64,000 bases of DNA from Leucobacter sp042726155 (GCF_042726155.1 NZ_JBHXHV010000001.1:1550001-1614000); one strand, 5' to 3'; shown: positions 50,669 to 58,974, counted from the stretch's first letter. Made by a program: numbers and translations. Notes: generated by a model not told the origin, from the sequence alone.

Positions 50669-51195
50669 CCACCTACCCGCCGCTGACCGCGACTGATTTC
50701 GATGCTCTTGCCCGGTTCGGGGCGACCCGGGAAGACCTCACACCCCCAAAGGAGAACACCACCATGACGAACCAGAAGACACCCGTGCAGGGTGGCGCGA
50801 CCGCGTACGTGGGAGGTTTCAGCAGGGAGCAGGTGTCGGCTGCGGCTGTGGCGTACAACTCGTTCCCGCGGAACTACCTCGATCTATCTGATCTTGAGAA
50901 GCACGAGGTCAGGATCAAGCAAGCACTTGAAGCCGCCGCATCTATCGCCCGACCGACACCCGTGCAGGGTGGCGCGACCGAGGAACAGATCGAAGCCGCG
51001 ACATGGGCGCTCATCGACTCGGATACCGACGTCGCGGATCATGGCGTGAGTGACGAGCACTACCGCGAGCGTCGCGCTGAGGTCGAGCGCATCGCCCCGA
51101 TCCTCGCTCTCTCAGCGCCGACGTCCGCCGATCCAGCGGACGAGCGCCACGATGCCGAGGAGCGTCAGGGCTCCGGTGTGGAAGGTGCTCGATGA
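50665..51195 (+). CDS. Phage protein with duplicated short modules
   Basis: 176 residues if the coupled ATG is used; an ATG at 50764 with AAGGAG is the alternative. It has two copies of TPVQGGAT, each followed by an alpha-helical segment (SREQVSAAAVAYNSF and EEQIEAATWALIDSD) of the kind used in small actinophage proteins. No activity can be assigned. A 25-bp exact DNA repeat underlies the module joints. Confidence 0.6.
   Translation: MTTYPPLTATDFDALARFGATREDLTPPKENTTMTNQKTPVQGGATAYVGGFSREQVSAAAVAYNSFPRNYLDLSDLEKHEVRIKQALEAAASIARPTPVQGGATEEQIEAATWALIDSDTDVADHGVSDEHYRERRAEVERIAPILALSAPTSADPADERHDAEERQGSGVEGAR
50779..50980. repeat. 25-bp direct repeats in a phage gene
   Basis: The same 25-base sequence (starting ACACCCGTGCAGGGTGG) occurs at 50779-50803 and 50956-50980, 177 bp apart, which is exactly 59 codons, so recombination would keep the frame. 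Confidence 0.9.
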
Positions 51196-51797
51196 CCTTC
51201 TATCACCCTGGCGAGACGCCAGAAGAACTTATCGAGGAGGCGCGCGAGGCTGTCGCTCGGATCAACCCAGATCACTACAACGCTTGCTTCCAGTACAAGG
51301 GTGGCGTCATGTGGCGCGGAGCGGAGAAGATTCTTGCGGACGTGGTGGACGCGCTTGAAGCCGCTCTCGCGCGTCGGGCCGAGGGCGAGGATCATGCGGC
51401 AACGGTAACAGGCCGAGTAGGTGAGCACGCGCGCGACCATATGGGCATCTGCAGGAACTGTGGTGCTGGGTTGAGCGCGATGGACATCCTTGACGGAGAG
51501 CTCCCGTGCGCGGCAACGGTAACAGGCGACCGAGAGAAGCTGATCGCCGAGGCGCAAGCCGTGGGGAAATACCTGGCTGACCCGGAGTACTACGAGTACC
51601 GGCTAATCGCTCGTCTCGCCGATGCGCTCGCCGCCCCGTTCGAGGTAGACGAAGCGAAGCTCGCCAACGCAATCGCCGACGAACTCGGGACCGACTCTTG
51701 GATCTCCAGGGCGTTGTCGAACGGGAGGGTCAATGCCACAGCGCGTCGCCTAGTCGAGTTCGCCGTGAAGCCGGTTCTGCGAGGTGAGGGGCGATGA
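51192..51797 (+). CDS. Phage protein with repeated ATVTG modules
   Basis: 201 residues. Two copies of AATVTG flank a central ARDHMGICRNCGAGLSAMDILDGELPC segment with a possible four-Cys metal site. The outer parts are helical (ETPEELIEEAREAVARIN; KLANAIADELGTDSWISRAL). An 18-bp exact repeat (GCGGCAACGGTAACAGGC at about 51396 and 51509) marks the seams. No family is recognised. It overlaps both neighbours by 4 bp. Confidence 0.6.
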   Translation: MTFYHPGETPEELIEEAREAVARINPDHYNACFQYKGGVMWRGAEKILADVVDALEAALARRAEGEDHAATVTGRVGEHARDHMGICRNCGAGLSAMDILDGELPCAATVTGDREKLIAEAQAVGKYLADPEYYEYRLIARLADALAAPFEVDEAKLANAIADELGTDSWISRALSNGRVNATARRLVEFAVKPVLRGEGR

Positions 51798-51979
51798 GCG
51801 ACATCCAAACGCACTGGTGCGGCGCTCCCGGCCCGTACGGGGCGCACTGCACCGAGGACGTGGGACACCGGCATTCCTGCTACGACGCGGGCGACGACGT
51901 GTCATTCAACGAGCGCACGATGCGCGATGACGAGATCCCACACGGGGAATGCGACGAGGAGGGCTGCGATGCTGACTGA
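51794..51979 (+). CDS. Small Cys/His-rich phage protein
   Basis: 61 residues with CGAPGPYGAHCTEDVGHRHSC and GECDEEGCD; the spacing suggests a zinc-binding knuckle. The rest is acidic. Such short proteins are frequent at the end of actinophage early regions. The start is coupled to the previous gene. Confidence 0.6.
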   Translation: MSDIQTHWCGAPGPYGAHCTEDVGHRHSCYDAGDDVSFNERTMRDDEIPHGECDEEGCDAD

Positions 51980-52058
51980 GCAGTCGCGCACAACCTGGCT
52001 CGAGCTCACATTCGACGAGGTACCCACCCTGCTCTTACGCATGGTAGGTGAGGGCTGA
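51969..52058 (+). CDS. Possible 29-residue peptide
   Basis: An ATG inside the end of the Cys-rich gene opens a frame reading MLTEQSRTTWLELTFDEVPT and nine more residues before TGA. There is a GAGG upstream. No other support. Confidence 0.3.
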   Translation: MLTEQSRTTWLELTFDEVPTLLLRMVGEG

Positions 52059-52111
52059 AGAGTGAGGGCCACCCGAAGTGCAAGCGGACCGAGACTCTGA
52101 TCAGGCTAGGT

Positions 52112-53152
52112 TTACTCGACTTGGGTGTCCTCATTTCCATGCTTCTGGGCTGTCCAGTGCGCTCTGCGTCGAGCATATTCCTCCTGCTTTTGAAGGTAGC
52201 TCTCGCTAACGAACTCAGGGTCGTATGTCTCCACAGGGTGAATTGCGTTGCGGGTGAGCGCGAGGTTGAAATCGGAAGCGGCAAGTCGAACGGCGGAGTC
52301 GACGACAAACATGTAGCTGGCCCTGTAATGGTCATCCGTTGGGTTCTTGAATCGCACTTGAACGTGCGGTCCCGTGCCGTACCCCATTAATCTTATGTGG
52401 GTAGGGGCGACCGCATCAAAGTACGCATATCTGCTCAAATCGATGCCCATAGCGGAGAGCATGACCTTCTGATCGAGAGAGGCCACCCAGTCGCGCACCT
52501 GTTTGAGGGGTTTCTCCCACCCCCACTCGTCGATTCCAACGCGCGTCGGACTGCTCGGGCTGACATCGAAGATCGTGCGCCAGCCGTCAATGCTCTTCCT
52601 GGCGGCATAGTCGTCGACCGCGAGCTGAAACGCCGATCTGAGGTAGCTCAGCGCATCGATAATGCGGTTCTCGTGTGCAAGTGACTCCGCTTTCTCGATA
52701 TAGGTTCGAACCCCTTCGTGTCTCACGAAGACCAGTAGCGAGACGTCATCGAGCGCAATTCTGAACCCTGATGTGACAAGCTGGTGGACGAGAGTCACAG
52801 CCACATCGTTATGACGCCGGAGTGTCTCGTCGCGGACCTGGTTCCCATGGTGCTTGAAACCGACACGCGCGTTGTTAAGGGCGATAGCAGCGGTACGTAG
52901 ACCGACCAGCTCGGCAGGCGACCCCAGTCTGGTCGCCACGGCATCGAATAGCTTGTCGAAGTCGCTCCTGGCCTTCACATCCGCACCAATATGCTCTGCT
53001 ACGGCACCGAGGGATGACTCGATCGCATCCTGCATAGAGTTAATCGAAAGGGTGTTGATGGGAGGTGGCTGTTTGAGCATCTCGCCCGCACTTCGGAGTT
53101 GGTAGCGGATGAGGCTCAGCCGCTCGATCTCCGCCTCGGTGATCCCGGTCAT
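52112..53152 (-). CDS. Accessory prophage protein, unknown
   Basis: 346 residues, soluble, largely helical. The N-terminal half (RYQLRSAGEML, then LVGLRTAAIALNNARVGFKHHGN) looks like the HEPN-type or 'pAbiEii'-like helical bundles by pattern only, and FKHHGN is reminiscent of, but not, an RxxxxH site. The C-terminal half is alpha/beta with aromatic-rich strands. It is transcribed against the early genes and toward the divergent umuDC operon. It is lower in GC than its neighbours, consistent with recently acquired cargo. No function is assigned. Confidence 0.55.
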   Translation of the reverse strand: MTGITEAEIERLSLIRYQLRSAGEMLKQPPPINTLSINSMQDAIESSLGAVAEHIGADVKARSDFDKLFDAVATRLGSPAELVGLRTAAIALNNARVGFKHHGNQVRDETLRRHNDVAVTLVHQLVTSGFRIALDDVSLLVFVRHEGVRTYIEKAESLAHENRIIDALSYLRSAFQLAVDDYAARKSIDGWRTIFDVSPSSPTRVGIDEWGWEKPLKQVRDWVASLDQKVMLSAMGIDLSRYAYFDAVAPTHIRLMGYGTGPHVQVRFKNPTDDHYRASYMFVVDSAVRLAASDFNLALTRNAIHPVETYDPEFVSESYLQKQEEYARRRAHWTAQKHGNEDTQVE

Positions 53153-53317
53153 GCCGTGGCCGTCCTTCCTTGAACCTTGCCAAGCTCGTTTTCAACTGGC
53201 TCGAGAAGCACGGCAGTGGTGCAAGTGTCGTCATTCATGAGCTCAGGATAGGGGTCGACAGTGCGTGGCGACAGGCTTTAATTCGCAAATGTCGGACCTC
53301 GGGCGTAGCATCTCCAT

Positions 53318-53333
53318 TCGAACAAATGTTCGA
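53318..53333. promoter_or_regulatory. SOS (LexA) box
   Basis: TCGAACAAATGTTCGA is a perfect match to the Gram-positive/actinobacterial LexA consensus CGAACN4GTTCG. It lies 18 bp upstream of the umuD-like gene and should put umuDC under host LexA control. Confidence 0.85.
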
Positions 53334-53350
53334 TGAATGGGGGTTGGGGG

Positions 53351-53788
53351 ATGCACGTAACCGAGGTTCGCTTCCTGCTCCCTGACGCGCCCTCCGCGCT
53401 CATCCCGTTAGCGAGCGTGGAGGCTGCGTGCGGCTTCCCGTCGCCGGCGCAGGATTACCAGACTAACGAGATCGATCTCAACGAGCACCTCATGCCGAAC
53501 AGGGTCGCCACCTTCCTGATCCGCGCCCGCGGCCACAGCATGACCCGCGCCGGCATCTTCGACGGCGACGAACTCATCGTCGACCGATCGATCCGCCCCA
53601 AGGATGGCCACGTCGTGGTCGCAGTAGTTGACGGAGACATGACGGTGAAGCGACTCCGGGTCGGCGCCGACGGCGTCGTCCTCTCAGCAGAGAACCGGCA
53701 CCACCCTGACATCGTCGTCGCTGAACTCTCCGAACTGCACATATGGGGCGTCGTCACGAGGAGCCTGCACCGTGTCCTCCGCGCCTGA
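53351..53788 (+). CDS. umuD: UmuD-like S24 peptidase
   Basis: 145 residues. The S24 family features are complete: cleavage site Cys27-Gly28 (ACGFPSP), nucleophile Ser63 in ARGHSM and general base Lys100 in MTVKRL. It should self-cleave on RecA filaments to give the active subunit of DNA polymerase V. It lies under an SOS box and its 3' end overlaps umuC. Confidence 0.92.
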   Translation: MHVTEVRFLLPDAPSALIPLASVEAACGFPSPAQDYQTNEIDLNEHLMPNRVATFLIRARGHSMTRAGIFDGDELIVDRSIRPKDGHVVVAVVDGDMTVKRLRVGADGVVLSAENRHHPDIVVAELSELHIWGVVTRSLHRVLRA

Positions 53789-55055
53789 ACGCATGATCGC
53801 GCTCGTCGACTGCGAGTCGTTCTACGCGAGCTGCGAGCGCGTGTTCAATCCTTCGCTTTACGGTCGTCCAGTTGTAGTGCTCTCGAACAATGACGGCTGC
53901 GTAGTAGCAATGTCACGTGAAGCGAAAGCGCTGCAAGTCGAGATGGGCGCGCCGTGGTTCAAGATCAAAGACTGGGCGGCGGCCGCCGGTGTGGTTGCGC
54001 GCTCGAGCAACTACGAGCTCTACGGATCAATGTCGGCACGAGTGATGGAAATCATCGGCCGCTACTCCGCATGGCAGGAGGTGTACTCGATCGACGAATC
54101 GTTCATCGGTCTGGATGGCACCGTCGATGAACTCACCGCGATCGGGCACGAGATCCGCGACGAAGTACTTCGCTGCACCGGCGTTCCCGTCCGCGTCGGA
54201 ATCGGCCGGTCAAAGACGCAAGCCAAGCTAGCCTCTCGGGGTGCCAAGGCGGATCTCTCGCTCGGTGGCGTCTGTCATCTCGGCGCCTATCCGGCTGACC
54301 ATCTCGAACGCATTATGGTCGGCACCGCAACGACTGACCTTTGGGGTATCGCTGGCCGCACTGGGAAGCGACTCGCGGCCATGAGTATTTTCACCGCGAA
54401 GGACCTCCGTGACGCGGAGCCAAAGTGGATCCGTAAGAAGTTCTCCGTCGTGATCGAGCGAACTCTCTACGAACTTCGCGGCATTCCATGCATGCCCCTC
54501 GAAGAGCAACCGCCGAACAAGGAACAGCTCATCTTTTCCCGATCCTTCTCGCGGCCAGTATCAACGGCGGAGGAAATGCAGCAGGTGCTCTCGATCTATG
54601 CGCAACGCGCAAGCAGTCGGCTGCGCGAGCACGATCTCGTCACCGGTGTCGTCTCAGCGTGGGCGTCGACCAGCAGGTTCCGCGAGGGGGACTTCCACAG
54701 CGCTCACACCGCCGTCGGCATGCCGACCGAAACAGACGACCCCATCGGCATCGCCAAAGCCGCGTTCACGCTCCTCCCGAAAGTGCGACCAAGCTCACAG
54801 TACGTCCGCGCCGGAATCGTCCTTACTGGCCTCCGCAAGAAAGCGACCGTCACGCCACTCGCATTGTTCGAGCCCGAATACGAAGGGCGCCGCATCGGAG
54901 AAACGCTCGACGAGATTACCGCGAAGCTCGGTGCCAGGGCGATCGGCGTCGGCCGCGGTGGCCTCAAAGGTGCGCCGGCGTGGACGATGAAGCGGGAGAT
55001 GCTGTCGCGTCGTGCCACGACGCATTGGGAAGAGCTCTGTGAGGCCATTGCCTAA
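53772..55055 (+). CDS. umuC: Y-family DNA polymerase V catalytic subunit
   Basis: 427 residues from a GTG in the end of umuD; an ATG seven codons later is the alternative. MIALVDCESFYASCERVFNPSL and YSIDESFIGLDG carry the metal-binding Asp/Glu residues. SRSFSRPVSTAEEMQQVLSIYAQRA opens the little-finger domain, and a C-terminal DUF4113-like segment reads LFEPEYEGRRIGETLDEI. It carries out error-prone lesion bypass with UmuD'. Confidence 0.95.
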   Translation: MSSAPERMIALVDCESFYASCERVFNPSLYGRPVVVLSNNDGCVVAMSREAKALQVEMGAPWFKIKDWAAAAGVVARSSNYELYGSMSARVMEIIGRYSAWQEVYSIDESFIGLDGTVDELTAIGHEIRDEVLRCTGVPVRVGIGRSKTQAKLASRGAKADLSLGGVCHLGAYPADHLERIMVGTATTDLWGIAGRTGKRLAAMSIFTAKDLRDAEPKWIRKKFSVVIERTLYELRGIPCMPLEEQPPNKEQLIFSRSFSRPVSTAEEMQQVLSIYAQRASSRLREHDLVTGVVSAWASTSRFREGDFHSAHTAVGMPTETDDPIGIAKAAFTLLPKVRPSSQYVRAGIVLTGLRKKATVTPLALFEPEYEGRRIGETLDEITAKLGARAIGVGRGGLKGAPAWTMKREMLSRRATTHWEELCEAIA

Positions 55056-55063
55056 TACTCGTT

Positions 55064-55828
55064 TTATGAAGGCTCTTCACCCAAGATTTCCGTACGCCGC
55101 GCGCGTGCGATAGCAGCTTCCCATCGGGGGGCGATGCTCGATGAAGCATTTCTATTTGGATGGCCCTCCTGGCGATTCCTTTTCTCGACCTTCGCGCGGA
55201 GGCTGCCAACTGGAGCGTCGCTGAAACCGAGTTCCTCGAGAGCGTTACGGACAATCAGTGGGTCAAGGGCGCTTCTAGCCTGGTCCCGCACTATTCCAAG
55301 AATCTCTTCCAGCATCGACTCAGTAGAACGTGTGGTGGCGGGTTCCTGAGACCCCACGTTCTTCTCGACCACCTTCTTGAGAACATCCCACTGAGACTCA
55401 AACAGAAGCTTCGCGCTCTCTGCCTTTACGGCCGACAGCTCGGCAAGTTCGTCAACAAACTTGAGCATGTCGTCCTTATCGGTCAACAGGGTGCTTTGGA
55501 ACTGATTGAGAGGGCCCACGACATCCGCGCGAGTTACGTCGACGAGCAACGGAGCGACCTTGCCATCGCCAAGTGACTTCCCAAGGGCACCCGCTTCGAA
55601 ATGTATCCACTCGGATTTCAGGTTCTCGCGCGTGAGGATGACAATGCCATAGTCCCGAGAGTCGAGCTCGCTCGCGATCACATCAAGACCGCGATCGCCT
55701 CGCCGAATATCCTGACTCGAAACGAAGCAGTTGACCGTCCCTGCAAGGACAGTGGGCAGCCAGGTGTGCAGCGCTTTAGCGATCGCATGCGAGGCTTCCC
55801 CGGACCAGCTAATGAAGATGTTCGTCAC
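55064..55828 (-). CDS. TIR-domain protein
   Basis: 254 residues from a GTG that gives the standard TIR opening TNIFISWSG. The TIR domain spans about 3-130, with FVSSQDIRRGDRGLDVIASELDSRDYGIVILTRENL and WIHFEAGAL, where Glu78 is in the place of the NADase catalytic Glu. About 140-254 are a coiled-coil-rich region (ELAELSAVKAESAKLLFESQWDVLKKVVEKN) without a recognised sensor. Bacterial TIR proteins with such domains act in anti-phage abortive infection by depleting NAD or making a signal. No ThsA-like partner is next to it. Confidence 0.85.
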   Translation of the reverse strand: MTNIFISWSGEASHAIAKALHTWLPTVLAGTVNCFVSSQDIRRGDRGLDVIASELDSRDYGIVILTRENLKSEWIHFEAGALGKSLGDGKVAPLLVDVTRADVVGPLNQFQSTLLTDKDDMLKFVDELAELSAVKAESAKLLFESQWDVLKKVVEKNVGSQEPATTRSTESMLEEILGIVRDQARSALDPLIVRNALEELGFSDAPVGSLRAKVEKRNRQEGHPNRNASSSIAPRWEAAIARARRTEILGEEPS

Positions 55829-55872
55829 AGGACTGATCCTATACAGGTCGCTGTTGGCCTGAGCGCTGAGGA

Positions 55873-56928
55873 CTAAGCCGTGATTTGATTCTTTTCCCGC
55901 GACGGAAGCTTGCGCGCTAGCCGATTGATGGGCATCTCGAACCAACGATAGCTGGCATATGCGACAACGAGAGTTAGAACGATCGTCGCTAGGGCTGTTG
56001 AACGATTCCCGAGCAGTTCCGACTTGTTGAGCACGTTGTACACGATCGGATGCAGCAGGTAGACGGAATAGCTAGCATGCCCGAGCGTCACCAGCGGTAC
56101 ATGGACCGGTCGCGGCAACGAAGGTTGAATCTTGTAGATCGCAGCACATATCAGCACACACAAGACAGTGAAGACGAGTCGGTTCCAGCCCGTAACGAGG
56201 TCGATGCGCTCGGCGCTCGTTGGCCACAGAATAAAGAGCGCAATCCCTCCCCACAGGGATCCGTGGACGACGACCTTGGAGAGTCGCACAGAGTGTAGGA
56301 GATGCCCGATTAGGAATCCGCAGTAGAAGAGGAAAGCCTGGTTGAGGGGGTTGATGTACGTACTCCACTCGTCGGTCATCGACTCGGAGGGGTCGATGCC
56401 GATGAACGCGAAGTAGAGGTACAGGCCGCCAAGTACCGCCCCCACAACCCAAAGTCCAGCACGTGACCTTGCGGCGAGAACGATGATCGGGAAGAGCGCG
56501 TAGAAAACGAGCTCATTCCCGATCGACCACACGCCTGCGGAGAAGTACGTGTCCCACGACACGAACCCGAACAGACCAGTGAGATTGAGGAAGAGATCGA
56601 ACGGGTCGGGCGCGGTGCGGGACAGGACAATGGCGATGATCGTGACGAGCCAGAGCAACGGGAAGATGCGGAAAACGCGGCGTACGAAGAACTGACGCAC
56701 TGACCGCATGTCGGTCATCTGACTGAAGTAGACGTGCTGCAACGTGAGCCCACTCAGAACGTAGAAGATCGAGACACCGTAGGTCCCGATCCGCCCAGAG
56801 AAAGTGTCTGCCGGCTGGTCCCCAAACGTCCAAGACGCCACGTGGTAGAGCATGATTCCGAGGGCAGCGAGCCCGCGTAGATAGTCCAGAGAGTCCAACC
56901 GAACAGCGGGCTTCATGGTTGACTGCAC
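55873..56928 (-). CDS. Acyltransferase-3 family O-acetyltransferase
   Basis: 351 residues with about ten membrane segments. It opens LDSLDYLRGLAALGIMLYHV, containing the conserved Arg and the His of the active site, followed by SIFYVLSGLTL and RRVFRIFPLLWLV. The C-terminus is short. Phage-borne members acetylate surface polysaccharide or other envelope sugars and change the phage receptor (seroconversion, superinfection exclusion). It is transcribed in the same direction as the TIR gene and 44 bp upstream of it. Confidence 0.88.
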   Translation of the reverse strand: MQSTMKPAVRLDSLDYLRGLAALGIMLYHVASWTFGDQPADTFSGRIGTYGVSIFYVLSGLTLQHVYFSQMTDMRSVRQFFVRRVFRIFPLLWLVTIIAIVLSRTAPDPFDLFLNLTGLFGFVSWDTYFSAGVWSIGNELVFYALFPIIVLAARSRAGLWVVGAVLGGLYLYFAFIGIDPSESMTDEWSTYINPLNQAFLFYCGFLIGHLLHSVRLSKVVVHGSLWGGIALFILWPTSAERIDLVTGWNRLVFTVLCVLICAAIYKIQPSLPRPVHVPLVTLGHASYSVYLLHPIVYNVLNKSELLGNRSTALATIVLTLVVAYASYRWFEMPINRLARKLPSREKNQITA

Positions 56929-56979
56929 AGATCAATACTAGAGCTCGCCTCGCGAAGGCTCAGCTAGTCAACGAACGAC

Positions 56980-57019
56980 GAAAACGCCCCCTCCCGGCCC
57001 GGAGGCTAGGAGGGGGCGT
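56980..57019 (-). terminator. Terminator of the late (lysis) transcript
   Basis: On the minus strand the 11-bp stem ACGCCCCCTCC/GGAGGGGGCGT is followed directly by TTTTCG. It separates the late holin-lysin module from the cargo genes. Confidence 0.8.
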
Positions 57020-57038
57020 GTGCTCGTGCGAGCGCGGC

Positions 57039-57356
57039 TTAGGCGGCGTGGTTGCCAACCTTCTGTAGCGCGTCGGCGGTGCCGGTGGGTTTGTACAGGC
57101 CGTAGTGCATGCCGACTGCGGTGAGGAACGCGGCCAGGGCCGTAAGTAGGCCGATGCCGATGTTGTAGGTCACGCCCTGCGTGAGTGCCGAGCCGAGCTC
57201 GGTGAGTAGGCCGGTCGCGGCGGCGAGCACCGCGAGCAGCACGGCGCGTGTGCCGGGTTTCGTGATCTTCGTGGTGACGAGCCCCACGAGTAGCGGGAGA
57301 ACGGTTGCGACGAGCACGCCGATCAGTAGTGTTGCGGGGATGTCGAATGCAATCAT
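57039..57356 (-). CDS. Holin-like membrane protein
   Basis: 105 residues. Two to three hydrophobic segments (LLIGVLVATVLPLLVGLVTT, AVLLAVLAAATGLLTELG, GIGLLTALAAFLTAVGMHYGLY) end in a polar tail. Size, topology and location after the endolysin fit an actinophage holin. It overlaps the upstream gene by 4 bp and is the last gene before the late terminator. Confidence 0.7.
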   Translation of the reverse strand: MIAFDIPATLLIGVLVATVLPLLVGLVTTKITKPGTRAVLLAVLAAATGLLTELGSALTQGVTYNIGIGLLTALAAFLTAVGMHYGLYKPTGTADALQKVGNHAA

Positions 57357-57778
57357 GGGGTCTCCTTGGGGATGCGGATGGTGTCTTCGAGGTCTTCGTC
57401 TGTGGCGAGGTGACCGATGCCGAGTCGGTGGAGGATGGGCAGTGGCAGCATGGGCATGTCGCCGAGGCGGCCGCGGTTGTCCCACATCCAGCTCTGAACG
57501 GCGTACGACCGGAACGCGGTATTCATGTCGTGTGACTCGGCCTTCACCTCGGCGAGTTCTTTCTTGAACGGGGCGACTTGCTTCTCGACTTCGGCAGCGA
57601 TGAATGCCTGCATTTTTTCTGACAGGCCAACGACGTCATCCCATCGTTCACCGATCGCAGTGTTCTGGTTTGACGCTTCGGTTGAACGGGCAGTGCGACG
57701 GTCTCGGAAGAACGCGATCACGAGCGCGATGATGCCGCCGGGTCCGATGATGAGTCCGAGCACTGCGAGTGTGTCCAC
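57353..57778 (-). CDS. Membrane-anchored coiled-coil phage protein
   Basis: 141 residues from a GTG. It has an N-terminal hydrophobic segment (LAVLGLIIGPGGIIALVIAFF), then a coiled-coil stretch (about 45-85), then a conserved actinophage tail DMPMLPLPILHRLGI. Similar proteins lie beside holins in tail-lysis cassettes and may be a second holin or a baseplate-lysis coupling protein. Coupled to both neighbours. Confidence 0.65.
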   Translation of the reverse strand: MDTLAVLGLIIGPGGIIALVIAFFRDRRTARSTEASNQNTAIGERWDDVVGLSEKMQAFIAAEVEKQVAPFKKELAEVKAESHDMNTAFRSYAVQSWMWDNRGRLGDMPMLPLPILHRLGIGHLATDEDLEDTIRIPKETP

Positions 57779-58326
57779 TAGGTCGCCTTTCGTTTCCGAT
57801 ACTCGTCACCAAGCCACAGGATGCGGGAGACAGGCAGCAGGCACACCGCGATAGTCAACCCGCCGACGAACCCGCGCGCAGGTTCGGTCACACTGCTGCC
57901 GAGCAGCATGACGCCGTAAACGAGAAGGATCGTCGTTAGGGTGATCTTTGCTGCTGCCTCGAGCCGCCACAGCCTGGGGAAGGCGACCCCGATCAGACAA
58001 AGCGACGCGGCCCCGAGTAGGGACCATGCCGCGGAGCCTGAGACGGCGTCGTTGTAGACGATCACGAACGTTGGCATGCCTCCTCGTATCGCGAGGAGTG
58101 CGGCCCCAATCAATACGAGATCGTAAAAGGGCAACAGTGTCCGCTTCACGTCCGCGGCGACCTTGCCCTCGCCCTCTGGAATCGCGTCCGGGTGCCAGAT
58201 CGACGCCCGCCACAGCCGCAGCACCCACCCATTGGGCTGCTCGAGTCCCGCGCCGATACACAACACGATGCTGAGGATCACGAGTGAGAACGCCGCCGCG
58301 ATGAGCACGTAGGCGATGGGGGACAC
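57778..58326 (-). CDS. Phage membrane protein in the lysis cassette
   Basis: 182 residues with five likely membrane segments (about 5-27, 66-86, 92-112, 125-145, 148-165). No family is recognised. It lies between the endolysin and two holin-type genes and ends on the start of the next (1-bp overlap), so a role in lysis or as a transport/antiholin component is plausible but unproven. Confidence 0.6.
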   Translation of the reverse strand: MSPIAYVLIAAAFSLVILSIVLCIGAGLEQPNGWVLRLWRASIWHPDAIPEGEGKVAADVKRTLLPFYDLVLIGAALLAIRGGMPTFVIVYNDAVSGSAAWSLLGAASLCLIGVAFPRLWRLEAAAKITLTTILLVYGVMLLGSSVTEPARGFVGGLTIAVCLLPVSRILWLGDEYRKRKAT

Positions 58327-58329
58327 GGG

Positions 58330-58974
58330 CTACTTCTTCCGAGCGTCCTTGATCAGCTCGTCGAGGGTCTTGGCCGTGAGCCAAACTTCCGGCGTGCCGA
58401 TCTTCGTGAGGTTCTCGCGCTCGTCCTTGTTGGCGAGCACGACGAATCCGCCGGTCGGTCCTGCGTAGATGCCGTTCGGGGCGTTGTACTTCTCGGCTCG
58501 GTAGATGATTCCGCGCATGTCTTCTTCTCCTTCGGAGGTCGGTGCATTGGGTGATGTGGTGGCGAGGTAGGTGTCGGGGTTGACGTAGCGGCCGCCGACG
58601 AGCACCTCAAAATGGAGGTGCGGGCCGGTGGCGGCCCCCGTCGACCCGACCTGGCCGATGTCGGTGATGCCCGCAGTGACGCGTTCTCCGACGCGCAGCG
58701 GGGACTCTGCGAGCATGTGCGCGTACCGGGTTTCGGTACCGTCGTCGCCGCGGATCGCGACCATGTTGCCGCCGGCGCCCGCACCAGTGGATGCGAACGT
58801 GTCCCACCACTTGCGGATGACGACGCCCGACTGTGCTGCCTTGATCGGGGTGCCTGCGGGCGCGGCGATGTCGCGGCCGGTGTGGTCGCCCGCCGAGACG
58901 ACGCCCGCGATCGCGCCGCGCATCCCGAAGGCGTCGGTGAGCTTGCCCCCGGCAACAGGATTGATGAGTGCCAT
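58330..58974 (-). CDS. M23-family endolysin
   Basis: 214 residues. The LytM/M23 zinc site is intact: His31 and Asp35 (GDHTGRDIAAP), His86 (RYAHML), and His119/His121 (GPHLHFEV). About 150-214 are a linker and a small C-terminal module (MRGIIYRAEKYNAPNGIYAG...) that probably binds the wall. It cleaves peptidoglycan cross-bridges at lysis. There is no signal peptide, so a holin is required. Confidence 0.92.
   Translation of the reverse strand: MALINPVAGGKLTDAFGMRGAIAGVVSAGDHTGRDIAAPAGTPIKAAQSGVVIRKWWDTFASTGAGAGGNMVAIRGDDGTETRYAHMLAESPLRVGERVTAGITDIGQVGSTGAATGPHLHFEVLVGGRYVNPDTYLATTSPNAPTSEGEEDMRGIIYRAEKYNAPNGIYAGPTGGFVVLANKDERENLTKIGTPEVWLTAKTLDELIKDARKK

Noticed and set aside
55064..55828. 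Thoeris system (ThsB-like TIR gene)
   Set aside because: No SIR2/SLOG ThsA partner is next to the TIR gene in the window.
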